NCBI RefSeq assembly: GCF_000725805.1 | Contig: NZ_KL647137.1 | Coordinates: 271,489 to 328,340, forward strand | Direction of reading: 5' to 3' | Source of the DNA: Streptomyces xanthophaeus | GTDB taxonomy: Bacteria > Actinomycetota > Actinomycetes > Streptomycetales > Streptomycetaceae | Length of the DNA stretch: 56,852 nt | Shown here: positions 24,281 to 32,769 of the stretch, in pieces | How the letters are laid out: every line of letters begins with the position of its first letter | Numbering within the stretch: the first letter of the stretch is position 1 | Notes under the pieces: generated by a model | What the model was told of the DNA's origin: nothing | Database searches by the model: none | What the model saw: only the letters and a program-made list of their open reading frames with translations | Made by a program: the position numbers and the translations under genes

Positions 24281-24455
24281 GTTCAATCCCCAAGGGGGGA
24301 GGAAGCGGCTGCGCGCCCCCTGCAGGCGCCGGTTCGAGCAGGCCCTGGTGCGGATCCCCATGTCGTTCTTAGCGGACGCCGAGCCGTCAGCAGGGCCCCG
24401 CGACGGCCGCCCCCCAAGGCACAGCGGCGCACCGGCCGCAGCCTAGGGTGGCGGA

Positions 24456-25361
24456 GTGACCGGCCACCTGACCTCCTGCTCCTGCTGCGGCGACCCGCTC
24501 CCGGACGAGCGGCGCATCGACGTCGGGTTCAACCTGCCCGACGCCGCCCGCACCGCACCTGAGGGGGCCCGGCACAGCCTCGGTCCCCGCGCGCTGATCC
24601 GGGTCGACGGCGTCGGCTCCTTCATCCGCTGTCTGCTGCCCGTCCGGCTGACGCACGAGACCGAGCTGGTCCTGGGGATCTGGCTGGAGGTCGACGAGGC
24701 CACGCTCCGGCAGGCCGACGACCTGTGGGACGACCCCGGTTACGCGGACCTCTCCTTCACGGGGCGGTTCGCCAACAAGGTCCGCCCCTGGGGCGACGAC
24801 CTGCTGGGAGCCCCCTTCACCGCCCGGGTCACCGTCCCCGGGGAGCTGCCCTACCTCGTCGCCGGTCATGCCCCGACGGCCGCCCGCGTCCTGGAGGACA
24901 CCTGGGACCGGGACCACGTCCTCAGCCGCTTCCCGCACGAGCTTCCCATCGACGTCCGCACCGACCTCGGCGACCGGTGGACGGTCGTCCGCACCGCCGG
25001 CCTCACCGCCCGGTTCGCCGACGGAGCCGACCGGTTCGCCGGGCCGGACCGCAGCGCCGCCGTGTACCTGTGCACGGACGACGAGCCGGGACGGCCGCCC
25101 GCGGACTTCCTCTCCGCGCTGCTCGACGGAGCTCCCGACAAGCTCCCCGGGCAGCGGCTCACCGAGCCGCTGCCGGGCGGCCTGCGCCACGCCTTCTGGC
25201 TGACCCCGTCCGACCACGGCCGGGAGCGGCACGAGTTCTACGGCTTCACGGTGCCGGCCTCCGGTACCGCCGCCCACGTGTTCTGCAGCTACGAGGACCC
25301 CGCCCACCTCGCCTGGGCCCAGCAGGTCTGGCGGTCCCTCGAACGGGCCGACCCGTCCTGA
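24456..25361 (+). CDS. DUF2199 domain protein
   Basis: A 301-aa cytosolic protein. The N-terminus has SCSCCGDPLPDE and, further on, VDGVGSFIRCLLPVRL and LVLGIWLEVDEATL, matching the DUF2199 pattern (Cys-containing start, FIR, WvS/Lev). The C-terminal half is an additional domain of unknown type. No catalytic function is established for DUF2199. The GTG at 24456 has TAGGGT 6 nt upstream, so it is probably leaderless. Confidence 0.82.
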   Translation: MTGHLTSCSCCGDPLPDERRIDVGFNLPDAARTAPEGARHSLGPRALIRVDGVGSFIRCLLPVRLTHETELVLGIWLEVDEATLRQADDLWDDPGYADLSFTGRFANKVRPWGDDLLGAPFTARVTVPGELPYLVAGHAPTAARVLEDTWDRDHVLSRFPHELPIDVRTDLGDRWTVVRTAGLTARFADGADRFAGPDRSAAVYLCTDDEPGRPPADFLSALLDGAPDKLPGQRLTEPLPGGLRHAFWLTPSDHGRERHEFYGFTVPASGTAAHVFCSYEDPAHLAWAQQVWRSLERADPS

Positions 25362-25428
25362 ACCGTCCGTTCGGTGCGTGGACCGGCGAGGGCAGCCCGG
25401 CCCGACCGGCAGTGTCTAAGCTTTCGCC

Positions 25429-25959
25429 GTGAACGACACCACAGACGGCATACGGATCCGCCCGGGCAGCCCCGCCGACGCACCCGTCATCCTCGACATG
25501 CTCGACGGTGCGGTGGCCTGGATGAACAGCCGCGGCAACACCGAACAGTGGGGCACGATTCCGTACTCGCAGATTCCGGGCGGAGTGGCCCGGGTCGAGC
25601 GGTACACCACGGACAACGCGCCCTACCTCGCCGAACTCGACGGCCGGCCCGTCGGAGCCCTGGTGATGGACACCGGGCCCAGCCCGCAGATGCCGATCGC
25701 ACCGGCCGGGGAACCCGAGCGGTACGTCCGGCTGCTGGTCTCCGACCGGCGGTACGCGGGCCGGGGCATCGGGGCGGCGCTGCTGGCCCATGCCGCCGAG
25801 GAGACCCGGCGGGCCGGCGTGGACCTGCTGCGGGTCGACTGCTGGGCGGGCGGCGGGGGCGAACTCGTCGCCTTCTACGAGCGCAACGGCTTCACCCCCA
25901 CCGACCCCTTCCTGTCGGGCACCTGGCCCGGACAGGTACTGGCCCGCCGGGTCGGCTGA
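25429..25959 (+). CDS. GNAT family N-acetyltransferase
   Basis: A 176-aa acetyltransferase. IRIRPGSPADAPVILDML opens the fold; the acetyl-CoA loop is RRYAGRGIGAALLAHA (GRGIG); FYERNGFTPTDPF closes it. TAAGCT lies 6 nt before the GTG start with no ribosome site: probably leaderless. Substrate unknown. It converges on the LysE-type gene with 34 bp between stops. Confidence 0.9.
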   Translation: MNDTTDGIRIRPGSPADAPVILDMLDGAVAWMNSRGNTEQWGTIPYSQIPGGVARVERYTTDNAPYLAELDGRPVGALVMDTGPSPQMPIAPAGEPERYVRLLVSDRRYAGRGIGAALLAHAAEETRRAGVDLLRVDCWAGGGGELVAFYERNGFTPTDPFLSGTWPGQVLARRVG

Positions 25960-25993
25960 GGGCGCGCGAGACGTGCCTCCCGGGACAACACGC

Positions 25994-26635
25994 CTAGTCC
26001 TTGTGGCCCGTCGCCGCCACGGTCACGCCGAGGCCGATCAGGGTGATGCCGCCCGCCCCGCCGATCAGGGAGAGCCTGCGCGGCGAGCGGGCGAACCAGG
26101 TGCGGGTGGTCGCCGCGACCAGACCCCACGCGCTGTCGGAGGCCAGCGCGATGAGGTTGAACACCAGCCCGAGCAGCAGCATCTGCAGGGTGGCGTGCCC
26201 CTGCCCGCGGTCCACGAACTGCGGGAGCACCGCGGCGAAGAAGACCATGGTCTTGGGGTTGGCGACGCCCACGGCGAAGCCCTCCCACACCGTACGCAGG
26301 CTGCCGCGCCCCGGACCGGCATCGCCGACCGCGGCGGCGTGCAGCGCACCGCGCCCGCGCACCGCCTTGATGCCGAGGTACACCAGGTAGGCGGCGCCCG
26401 CGAGCTTGAGCGCCGTGAACACGAGGACCGAGCGCTCCACGACCGCTCCGACCCCCAGGGCCACGGCCACGACGAGGGCGAAGGCGCCGAGGGTGTTGCC
26501 CACGACCGTGGTCAGCGCGGCCCGGCGCCCGTGCGCCAGCGCCCGCCCGATCACGAACAGCACGCTCGGGCCGGGAATGATGATCAGCAGGAAGGACATG
26601 GCCGCAAAGGCCAGCAGCCGGTCGGTGGACACCAT
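25994..26635 (-). CDS. LysE/RhtB family amino-acid exporter
   Basis: A 213-aa membrane protein with six predicted helices. The N-terminal AMSFLLIIIPGPSVLFVIGRA is the family signature (PGPSxLFV), and FAVGVANPKTMVFFAAVLPQFV matches the conserved NPK motif. LysE/RhtB proteins export amino acids such as lysine or homoserine. I choose ATG 26635; ATG 26644, three codons upstream, is possible. Divergent from the DUF2278 gene with a 73-bp shared promoter region. Confidence 0.91.
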   Translation of the reverse strand: MVSTDRLLAFAAMSFLLIIIPGPSVLFVIGRALAHGRRAALTTVVGNTLGAFALVVAVALGVGAVVERSVLVFTALKLAGAAYLVYLGIKAVRGRGALHAAAVGDAGPGRGSLRTVWEGFAVGVANPKTMVFFAAVLPQFVDRGQGHATLQMLLLGLVFNLIALASDSAWGLVAATTRTWFARSPRRLSLIGGAGGITLIGLGVTVAATGHKD

Positions 26636-26708
26636 GGGAGCCATGTAAACACGGCGCCCACTCCGGCCCGCAGTGCTTTTTCGCGCACCGGATGGTTGAC
26701 TCGCAGGC

Positions 26709-27368
26709 ATGCCGCTCGACGCCTACGGTGTGCTCTCAGGGACCTTGCACGGCCACCACCGGGACCAGCCCGACGCCCAGGGGCGCTGGTCCCGCGTCCA
26801 CCTGGAGGTGGACGCCCCCGCGGGCCGCTACCGCTGCGCCGTCGACGTGGACGGCGAGCAGTCCGGGACCGCCGTCCGGTGGAAGGTCTTCACCCTGGCC
26901 CCCTCGGTCCTCGAACCGGTGCCCGCGCTGGGGCCCGGCTACCACGACCTCTCGACGAGCTCCGGATCCGGAGCCCTGGACCACCTCAGGCATCCGGCCC
27001 TCGCGGACCGCACCGGCTTCCTCTTCCTGCGCCGCCCGCCCGCCTGGCTGCAGCACCTCCTCGACCGGCTGCACCCGCCCCGGCCGTGGCTTTCCGGCTC
27101 CCCCCTCGAAGCCGCGCAGGCCCTGGAACCCCTCCTGGTGCCCGGCAGGCCGGTCCTGATCTTCGGAGAGCCCTTCGAGCACGGCCTCGGCATGCACGGA
27201 ATCCACCAGAACCAGGGCGATCCGGACGGCAGCCGGTGGTGGGCGGACAACGGCACCTGGCAGGACGGGGCCGTCCTGACCCGGCGCTCCGACGGCTGGT
27301 ACGACGTGTTCCTGAGCAAGTTCTCCGGCCAGGCCGACCGGACCGACGCCGACGGCCACCCGGCCTGA
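26709..27368 (+). CDS. DUF2278 (YukJ-like) family protein
   Basis: A 219-aa cytosolic protein of the DUF2278 family: MPLDAYGVLSGTL at the start, ALDHLRHPALAD in the middle, and the C-terminal IFGEPFEHGLGMHGIHQNQG followed by WADNGTWQDGAV, with the GxHdiHxNQG and DNgxwQDGa motifs intact. Biochemical function is unknown. No clear ribosome site precedes the ATG; the short upstream region is shared with the divergent LysE-type gene. Confidence 0.88.
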   Translation: MPLDAYGVLSGTLHGHHRDQPDAQGRWSRVHLEVDAPAGRYRCAVDVDGEQSGTAVRWKVFTLAPSVLEPVPALGPGYHDLSTSSGSGALDHLRHPALADRTGFLFLRRPPAWLQHLLDRLHPPRPWLSGSPLEAAQALEPLLVPGRPVLIFGEPFEHGLGMHGIHQNQGDPDGSRWWADNGTWQDGAVLTRRSDGWYDVFLSKFSGQADRTDADGHPA

Positions 27369-27489
27369 CCGCCCCCGTACCCGGGGACGCCCCTCGTACC
27401 CGGGGAGGCCCGCCGCCGCGCCGAGGCCGATCTGCTGAACCCCGGCGCCGTGACGCATCCCGCGCACACGGACCGGGCACCCAGCACGC

Positions 27490-28893
27490 GTGACCCCTCT
27501 CGCCCTGCGCGCCGATCCGCCCGCCGCCGCCCCCGCCCGACCGCGCCGCGCGCTGCTCGCCGGCTCGGTCGGCAACCTCGTCGAATGGTACGAGTTCGGT
27601 GTCTACGGCTGCTTCGCCACGGTCATCGCCGCCCACTTCTTCACCCCGGCCGCGGGCACCACGGCCGGCGCGAGCGGCGCCGGGCCGCTGCTCGCCACGT
27701 ACGCCTCGTTCGCCCTGGCCTTCTTCTTCCGGCCCCTCGGCGCCCTGCTCTTCGGCCGGCTCGGTGACCGCGTCGGGCGCCGCACCGCCCTCGTCGCCGT
27801 CGTCGGGCTCATGACACTGGCCACCACCCTGATCGGCCTGCTCCCCACCCAGGCCCAGCTGGGCCCGGCGGCACCCTGGCTGCTCACCTTGCTGCGCGCC
27901 CTGCAAGGCCTGTCCGCCGGCGGGGAGTTCGGCGGAGCCGTGGCCCTGATGACCGAGTACGCGCCGCCCGGCCGCCGCGGCCGCTACGGCGCCTGGCAGT
28001 CCTTCACCCTCGCGCTCGGCCTGCTCGGAGGCGCCGGTACCGCCGCCCTGACGGCCACCCTGCTCACCCCGGCCGCCCTCCACGACTGGGGCTGGCGGAT
28101 CCCGTTCCTGCTGGCCCTGCCGCTGGGCCTGGCCGCACTGTGGCTGCGCACCGGCCTGGCGGAGCCCCCTGGCCCCCAGGAGACGCCAGGCTCCCAGGGA
28201 CCTCCAGCACCCCAGGGACCCCCAGCACCCCAGGGACCCCCAGCACCCCAGAAACCCCCAGGGCCACGTCCCGACCCCGCCGACCGGCCCCGGGACACGC
28301 CGGGGACGGCCCGCGCCGTCGTCCTCGGCATCGGCCGGATCATGGGATGGTCCGCGGCCGGGTACACCTTCCTCGTCGTCCTGCCCTCGTACCTCCAGTC
28401 CACGCTGGGCGCGACCTTCCGGGAGGCCGTGATCGCCACCGCCCTCGCCAACCTCGGCTTCGCCGCCTCGATCCTGCCCGCCGGAATGCTCAGCGACCGC
28501 ATCGGCCGGCGCCCCGTGATGCTCTGCGGCGCCCTCACCGTCGCCCTGTTCGCGCTCCCGCTCCTCGACCTGCTCCAGGATCCCGCCGCCCCGCCCGCCG
28601 CCAAGGCGGCCGGCGTGCTGGCCGCGGGCGCCGCGGTCGGCCTGCTCGCCGGCCCGGGCCCCGCCATGCTGGCGGAGATGTTCCCGGCCCGGGTGCGCTG
28701 CACCGGGCTCGGCGTGGCCTACGCCCTCGCCAACGCCGTGTTCTCCGGCTGCGCGGGCCTGGTCATCACGGCGCTGGTCGCCCGCACCGGCAACCCGGAC
28801 GTCCCCGCCTACTACGCGGCCGGCGCCTGCGCCCTCAGCGCGCTCGCCCTGGCGGGCCTGCGCGGCGACGACCACCGCAGGCCCCTGCGATGA
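27490..28893 (+). CDS. MFS transporter, metabolite:H+ symporter (MHS) family
   Basis: A 467-aa permease with 12 helices. SVGNLVEWYEFGVYG is the MHS opening motif (usually EWYDF; here Glu), RPLGALLFGRLGDRVGRR is motif A, and SAGGEFGGAVALMTEYAPPGRRG is the characteristic helix 4-5 segment. Relatives such as ProP, KgtP and ShiA import osmolytes or organic acids. The central cytoplasmic loop contains a Pro/Gln/Gly repeat encoded by an 18-bp DNA repeat. Its stop overlaps the anmK start (ATGA). This coupling suggests that the permease imports a cell-wall sugar or a related acid for AnmK (inference). The start GTG lacks an obvious ribosome site. Confidence 0.92.
   Translation: MTPLALRADPPAAAPARPRRALLAGSVGNLVEWYEFGVYGCFATVIAAHFFTPAAGTTAGASGAGPLLATYASFALAFFFRPLGALLFGRLGDRVGRRTALVAVVGLMTLATTLIGLLPTQAQLGPAAPWLLTLLRALQGLSAGGEFGGAVALMTEYAPPGRRGRYGAWQSFTLALGLLGGAGTAALTATLLTPAALHDWGWRIPFLLALPLGLAALWLRTGLAEPPGPQETPGSQGPPAPQGPPAPQGPPAPQKPPGPRPDPADRPRDTPGTARAVVLGIGRIMGWSAAGYTFLVVLPSYLQSTLGATFREAVIATALANLGFAASILPAGMLSDRIGRRPVMLCGALTVALFALPLLDLLQDPAAPPAAKAAGVLAAGAAVGLLAGPGPAMLAEMFPARVRCTGLGVAYALANAVFSGCAGLVITALVARTGNPDVPAYYAAGACALSALALAGLRGDDHRRPLR
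28175..28264 (+). repeat. 18-bp minisatellite, 5 copies, inside MHS transporter gene
   Basis: Unit CCCAGGGACCCCCAGCAC. Copies at 28193, 28211 and 28229 are nearly identical; those at 28175 and 28247 are degenerate. Each unit encodes six residues (PQGPPA), so copy-number changes keep the frame. The array falls in the central cytoplasmic loop. Confidence 0.92.
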
Positions 28894-30083
28894 GGGTCAT
28901 CGGGCTCATGTCGGGCACCTCGTACGACGCCGTCGACGCCGCGGCCGCCGAGCTCACCTTCGAGGCCGACGGGGACGTCCTGCGCCTCGTCCCGCTCGGC
29001 ATGGTCAGCGCACCCTACGAGGAGCAGCTGCGCGACGCCCTGGCCGCGGCCCTGCCGCCCGCGCCCACGGCCCTGGCCGACGTGTGCCGCCTCGACACCC
29101 GCATCGGGCAGGCCTTCGCGGCCCTCGCCGTCCGAGCCGACCGTGAACTGTGCGACGGAGGCGCAGAGCTGATCGCCTCGCACGGGCAGACGGTGTACCA
29201 CTGGGTGGCCGACGGGCAGGTGCACGGCACCCTCCAGCTGGGCCGCCCCGCCTGGATCGCCGAGGCCGTCGGCTGCCCGGTCGTCTCCGACTTCCGCCCG
29301 GCCGACGTCGCGGCCGGCGGCCAGGGCGCCCCGCTGGTGAGCCTCGTCGACCTGATGCTGCTGCGCGGCCGGCCCGGCGTACCGGCCGCCCTGAACATCG
29401 GCGGCATCGCCAACCTCACCGCCCTGCCCGCGGCCGGAGGCCCGGTGGCCTTCGACACCGGACCGGGCAACGCCCTGCTCGACGCGGCGGTGCGCGAACT
29501 GACCTCGGGGCGTCTCGGCTACGACGAGGACGGTGCACTGGCCGCATCCGGCCGCACCCACGAGGGCCTGCTCCGCAGCCTGCTGGCCGAGCCCTACTAC
29601 CGGCTGCCCGCCCCCAAGACCACCGGCAAGGAGCTGTTCCACCACGGCTATCTGCGCACGGCCCTGAACGGTTTCGACGCCGCCCCGCAGGACGTCGTCG
29701 CCACCCTCACCCGGCTCACCGCCCGGACCGTCGCCGACGCCCTGCGCCCGCTCGCCGTCACCGAGGTCATCGCCTCCGGCGGCGGCACCCGCAACCCGGT
29801 GCTGATGGCGATGCTCCGCGAGGAACTCGGAGCCGGCACCCGGATGCTGACGTCCGACGCGCTCGGCCTGCCCACCGCGGCCAAGGAGGCGTACGCCTTC
29901 GCCGTCCTCGGCTTCCTCACCCTGCACGGGCTCCCCGGGAACGTTCCCGCCTGCACCGGGGCCCGGGGCCTGCGGGTCCTCGGCTCCCTGACGCCCGGTC
30001 ACCACCCCCTGCGGCTCCCGCCCGTACCCGCGCGCCCGCCGCGCTCCCTGGTGGTCGGCCGGGACCCGGCCGGGCGGGGGTGA
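28890..30083 (+). CDS. anmK: Anhydro-N-acetylmuramic acid kinase
   Basis: A 397-aa cytosolic kinase that opens and phosphorylates 1,6-anhydro-MurNAc to MurNAc-6-phosphate in peptidoglycan recycling. Family motifs in order: GLMSGTSYDAVDAA (ATP loop), SHGQTVYHW, SDFRPADVAAGGQGAPLV, NIGGIANLT, FDTGPGNALLD with the catalytic Asp, TGKELFHHGYL and ASGGGTRNPVLM. The Pro/Arg-rich C-terminal 25 residues extend beyond the usual end. The ATG at 28890 overlaps the stop of the MHS permease by four bases. No MurQ etherase is seen nearby. L,D-transpeptidase follows after 122 bp. Confidence 0.95.
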   Translation: MRVIGLMSGTSYDAVDAAAAELTFEADGDVLRLVPLGMVSAPYEEQLRDALAAALPPAPTALADVCRLDTRIGQAFAALAVRADRELCDGGAELIASHGQTVYHWVADGQVHGTLQLGRPAWIAEAVGCPVVSDFRPADVAAGGQGAPLVSLVDLMLLRGRPGVPAALNIGGIANLTALPAAGGPVAFDTGPGNALLDAAVRELTSGRLGYDEDGALAASGRTHEGLLRSLLAEPYYRLPAPKTTGKELFHHGYLRTALNGFDAAPQDVVATLTRLTARTVADALRPLAVTEVIASGGGTRNPVLMAMLREELGAGTRMLTSDALGLPTAAKEAYAFAVLGFLTLHGLPGNVPACTGARGLRVLGSLTPGHHPLRLPPVPARPPRSLVVGRDPAGRG

Positions 30084-30205
30084 TGTGCTCCGTCCGAGTT
30101 CTCTTGGGGTGCCCGTTCGGCCGCAGGACCGAGCGCATGATCATCATTTCGGCTCCCGGTCGGTTTACTGCTGCCTTCGGGCCGTGTGAGAACTGGGAGG
30201 GCTGC

Positions 30206-31666
30206 GTGGCTATGTCACGGGCGCAATGGACACAACCGACCAAGAAGTGGGGGGCCGTGGCCGCCGTGACCGGGGCCATGCTGGTCGTCGCCGCGGCGCC
30301 GGGCACGGCCCCCGCGGCCGGACCGTCGCACGGGACCTTCGCCGGCCACGCGAAGGAGGCCGCACTCACGCTGCTCGTCGGCAGGGCGGTGGACGAGGGC
30401 CACGCGTCCCCCACCGGCCAGTGCGCCGCCGGGACCTTCGGACCCGCGCTCTGCGGAGGCTGGCGGGAACAGCGGGTGCGCGCCACCGCCCGGGGAGTGG
30501 GCTCCCTCCAGGAGGAGGTGCCCCTCAGCGGCTCCTCGCGGGCCGCCCGCGCCGACGCGCTGCCCACCGACTCCGGCGGGCCACTCGAGATCACCCTCGC
30601 GGAGCCCGGCCACCTCACCGACGTGACCGTGCGCGACGGGAGCGGCCGCCACCTCGCCGGGCACCTCGGTCCGGACGGCGAACGCTGGCTGAACACCGAA
30701 CCGCTGCGGGCGGGGGAGGACTACACCGTGCAGGTCGGCGCCCAGGACGCGGCCGGCCGGCCGGTCGGCGTGACCATGGCGTTCACGACCGCACCGCCCT
30801 CGGCCGGCAGCAGACTGACCGTCGACTTCGGGCCGCTCCCCGGCCGGACCTACGGCGCGGGGGAGATCGTGACGGCCGCGCTCAGCCATCCGGTCCCCGC
30901 CGCCGACCGCGCCGCCCGCGCCCGTCTGGAGCAGGCCCTGGAGGTCACCTCGGAGCCCCACGTAGAGGGCGCCTGGCACTGGGTCGACGCGTCCACCCTG
31001 CACTTCCGGCCGCGTGCGTACTGGCCCGCGCACACCGTGGTCCGCGTCCGCAGCGGTCTCGACGGGGTCCAGATCGGCGAGCACGGCTACGGCGGTCCGT
31101 CCGAGCCCCTGGAGTTCACCGTCGGGGACCGGATCGAGGCCGTCACCGACTCCGCCACCCACGAGATGACCGTACGCCGCAACGGACGGGTCATCAGGAC
31201 GATCCCCGTCACCACCGGCAAGGCCGGCTTCCGGACCCGCAGCGGCATCAAGGTCGTCCTGGGCAAGGAACCCAAGGTCCGGATGCGCGGGGACTCGGTG
31301 GGCATCAAGCGCGGCACCAAGGAGTTCTACGACCTGCCCGTGCTCTACGCGACCCGGGTGACCTGGAGCGGCGAGTACATCCACGCCGCGCCCTGGTCGG
31401 TCGAGGCGCAGGGCGAGGAGAACGTCAGCCACGGCTGCACGGGCATGAGCACCGAGGACGCCGCCTGGTTCTTCGAGACGGTCCGCGAAGGGGACATCGT
31501 CGAGGTGGTCAACAGCGGCGGCGCGAAGATGGCGCCCTTCGACAACGGCTTCGGGGACTGGAACGTGGACTGGCGGACCTGGCTCGCGGGCAGTGCGCTG
31601 GGCAGCGCGGACGAGGACCCGCAGGGCTCACTCGGCACGGCCTCCCGGCTGCACCCGACGACCTGA
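30206..31666 (+). CDS. L,D-transpeptidase (YkuD) with Ig-like domain
   Basis: A 486-aa exported cell-wall enzyme. A signal peptide (TKKWGAVAAVTGAMLVVAAA) is followed by about 110 residues of unassigned sequence, an Ig-like region typical of actinobacterial Ldt proteins (~residues 200-310), and a YkuD domain with the active-site motif VSHGCTGMS (Cys nucleophile, His upstream at EYIHAAPW). It would form 3-3 cross-links in peptidoglycan. GTG at 30206 has GGGAGG 5 nt upstream; ATG 30212 is the alternative. The signal peptide lacks a lipobox. The long in-frame extension back to 29150 is a shadow of anmK. Confidence 0.92.
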   Translation: MAMSRAQWTQPTKKWGAVAAVTGAMLVVAAAPGTAPAAGPSHGTFAGHAKEAALTLLVGRAVDEGHASPTGQCAAGTFGPALCGGWREQRVRATARGVGSLQEEVPLSGSSRAARADALPTDSGGPLEITLAEPGHLTDVTVRDGSGRHLAGHLGPDGERWLNTEPLRAGEDYTVQVGAQDAAGRPVGVTMAFTTAPPSAGSRLTVDFGPLPGRTYGAGEIVTAALSHPVPAADRAARARLEQALEVTSEPHVEGAWHWVDASTLHFRPRAYWPAHTVVRVRSGLDGVQIGEHGYGGPSEPLEFTVGDRIEAVTDSATHEMTVRRNGRVIRTIPVTTGKAGFRTRSGIKVVLGKEPKVRMRGDSVGIKRGTKEFYDLPVLYATRVTWSGEYIHAAPWSVEAQGEENVSHGCTGMSTEDAAWFFETVREGDIVEVVNSGGAKMAPFDNGFGDWNVDWRTWLAGSALGSADEDPQGSLGTASRLHPTT

Positions 31667-31718
31667 ACCCGGGGGGACGCGGCGGACGTTCGCCCGGCCC
31701 GGCCCGCCCGGGACAGCA

Positions 31719-31737
31719 TCGCGACGCCGCGTCGCGA
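31719..31737 (+). terminator. Hairpin after L,D-transpeptidase gene
   Basis: TCGCGAC and GTCGCGA form a perfect 7-bp stem with a 5-nt loop, about 50 nt after the stop codon. It may terminate the transpeptidase transcript, although no U-run follows. Confidence 0.45.
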
Positions 31738-31930
31738 AGGCGCAGACCAAGGGCTGGATGTCCCCGTGCAACGTCTGCCGGGAAAGCGGCTCGTGGCACC
31801 TGCGCCATCCCCCGGTGACCGCCATTCGGCGGCCCCGGCAGCACCCGGCGGGAGGGGCGCCCGGTCCTGACCGCAGGGCCGGGCGCGCCGGAGTGGGGGC
31901 ACGGTGCGCGGATGCGGGGATGATGGGGGC

Positions 31931-32170
31931 ATGAGTGAGCAGCAGCCCTTCCGCCACAACCTCCGCTTCGAACACCACGGAACCGTCCAGAACCCCGCGC
32001 ACACCCCCGACGGGCCGCGGCCCGGGCGGGTCACCGCCGGCGAGACCACCGTGACCTGCACCTGCGGCCTGGACACGGGCGCCCTGCCCAGTGACGAGGC
32101 CCGCATGGTCTACGAAGTGCACCGCAACGTCATCCGGGACGAGACGTCCGCGGGAATCCCACGGGCCTGA
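31931..32170 (+). CDS. Small hypothetical protein (79 aa)
   Basis: MSEQQPFRHNLRFEHHG... is a small hydrophilic protein with a central VTCTCGLDTG (paired Cys) and a helical end (EARMVYEVHRNVIRDE). No family recognised; similar short proteins are common in streptomycetes. The ATG has GATGAT 6 nt upstream and also GGGGG, so it could be leaderless or conventionally translated. It overlaps by 4 bp (ATGA) the end of an upstream open frame that may itself be a small CxxC protein. Confidence 0.65.
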   Translation: MSEQQPFRHNLRFEHHGTVQNPAHTPDGPRPGRVTAGETTVTCTCGLDTGALPSDEARMVYEVHRNVIRDETSAGIPRA

Positions 32171-32194
32171 CCCGGCCCCGGCCGCCCTGCCGCG

Positions 32195-32692
32195 CTATCC
32201 GGCCGCGGGGCGCGCCAGGTCCCGTACGAACCGCAGGCCCGGACGGCCGTCCAGCCGGATCTCGCCGACGGACGTGAACCCCGTCCGGGTCAGGACGGCG
32301 CGGGAGGCGGCGTTGTCGAGGGTCGTCTCGGCCCGCAGCGTGCTCAGCCCGTACGTGGACGCCGCCAGGGCGCAGGCCTCGCGGACGGCGGCCGTGGCCA
32401 GCCCCCGTCCGGCCGCCTCCTCGGCGATCCGGTAGCCGAGCTCGGCCGAACCCTGCGCCACGTCGACCAGGTTGACCCGCCCGAGCACCTCGCCGGTGCT
32501 GCCCACGAGGAGATGGAAGAAGCACGCCCCGGTGGCCTGTTCGGCCAGCAGGGCGTGGTGGCGTGCGTCGAAGCCGGCGAAGTAGCCGTCGCCCCGGTCG
32601 GGCACGGATGCGGCGAAGTAGGCCCGGTTCTTCTGCTCGAACTCCAGGAGAGCCGGGGCGTGGTCGAGGCGGAGCAGTTCGAGTTGCGGCAT
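32195..32692 (-). CDS. GNAT family N-acetyltransferase (RimJ/RimL-like)
   Basis: A 165-aa acetyltransferase. LELLRLDHAPALLEFEQKNR opens a typical RimJ-like fold, the acetyl-CoA loop is AEEAAGRGLATAAV (GRGLA), and SRAVLTRTGFTSVGEIRL closes it. On the complementary strand TAGGAT lies 6 nt before the ATG and there is no ribosome site, so the gene is probably leaderless. Substrate unknown. Confidence 0.9.
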   Translation of the reverse strand: MPQLELLRLDHAPALLEFEQKNRAYFAASVPDRGDGYFAGFDARHHALLAEQATGACFFHLLVGSTGEVLGRVNLVDVAQGSAELGYRIAEEAAGRGLATAAVREACALAASTYGLSTLRAETTLDNAASRAVLTRTGFTSVGEIRLDGRPGLRFVRDLARPAAG

Positions 32693-32769
32693 GGCGCGAT
32701 CCTACGCAAGCCGGGGCGCGGGCCGGGCCGGCGGCCCGGTCGCCGGGGCCGCCGCCTCCGGCCCCCGCC

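Noticed and set aside
24320..24370. tRNA-like GGTTCGAGC segment
   Set aside because: No matching acceptor stem, D-arm or anticodon stem could be traced around it.
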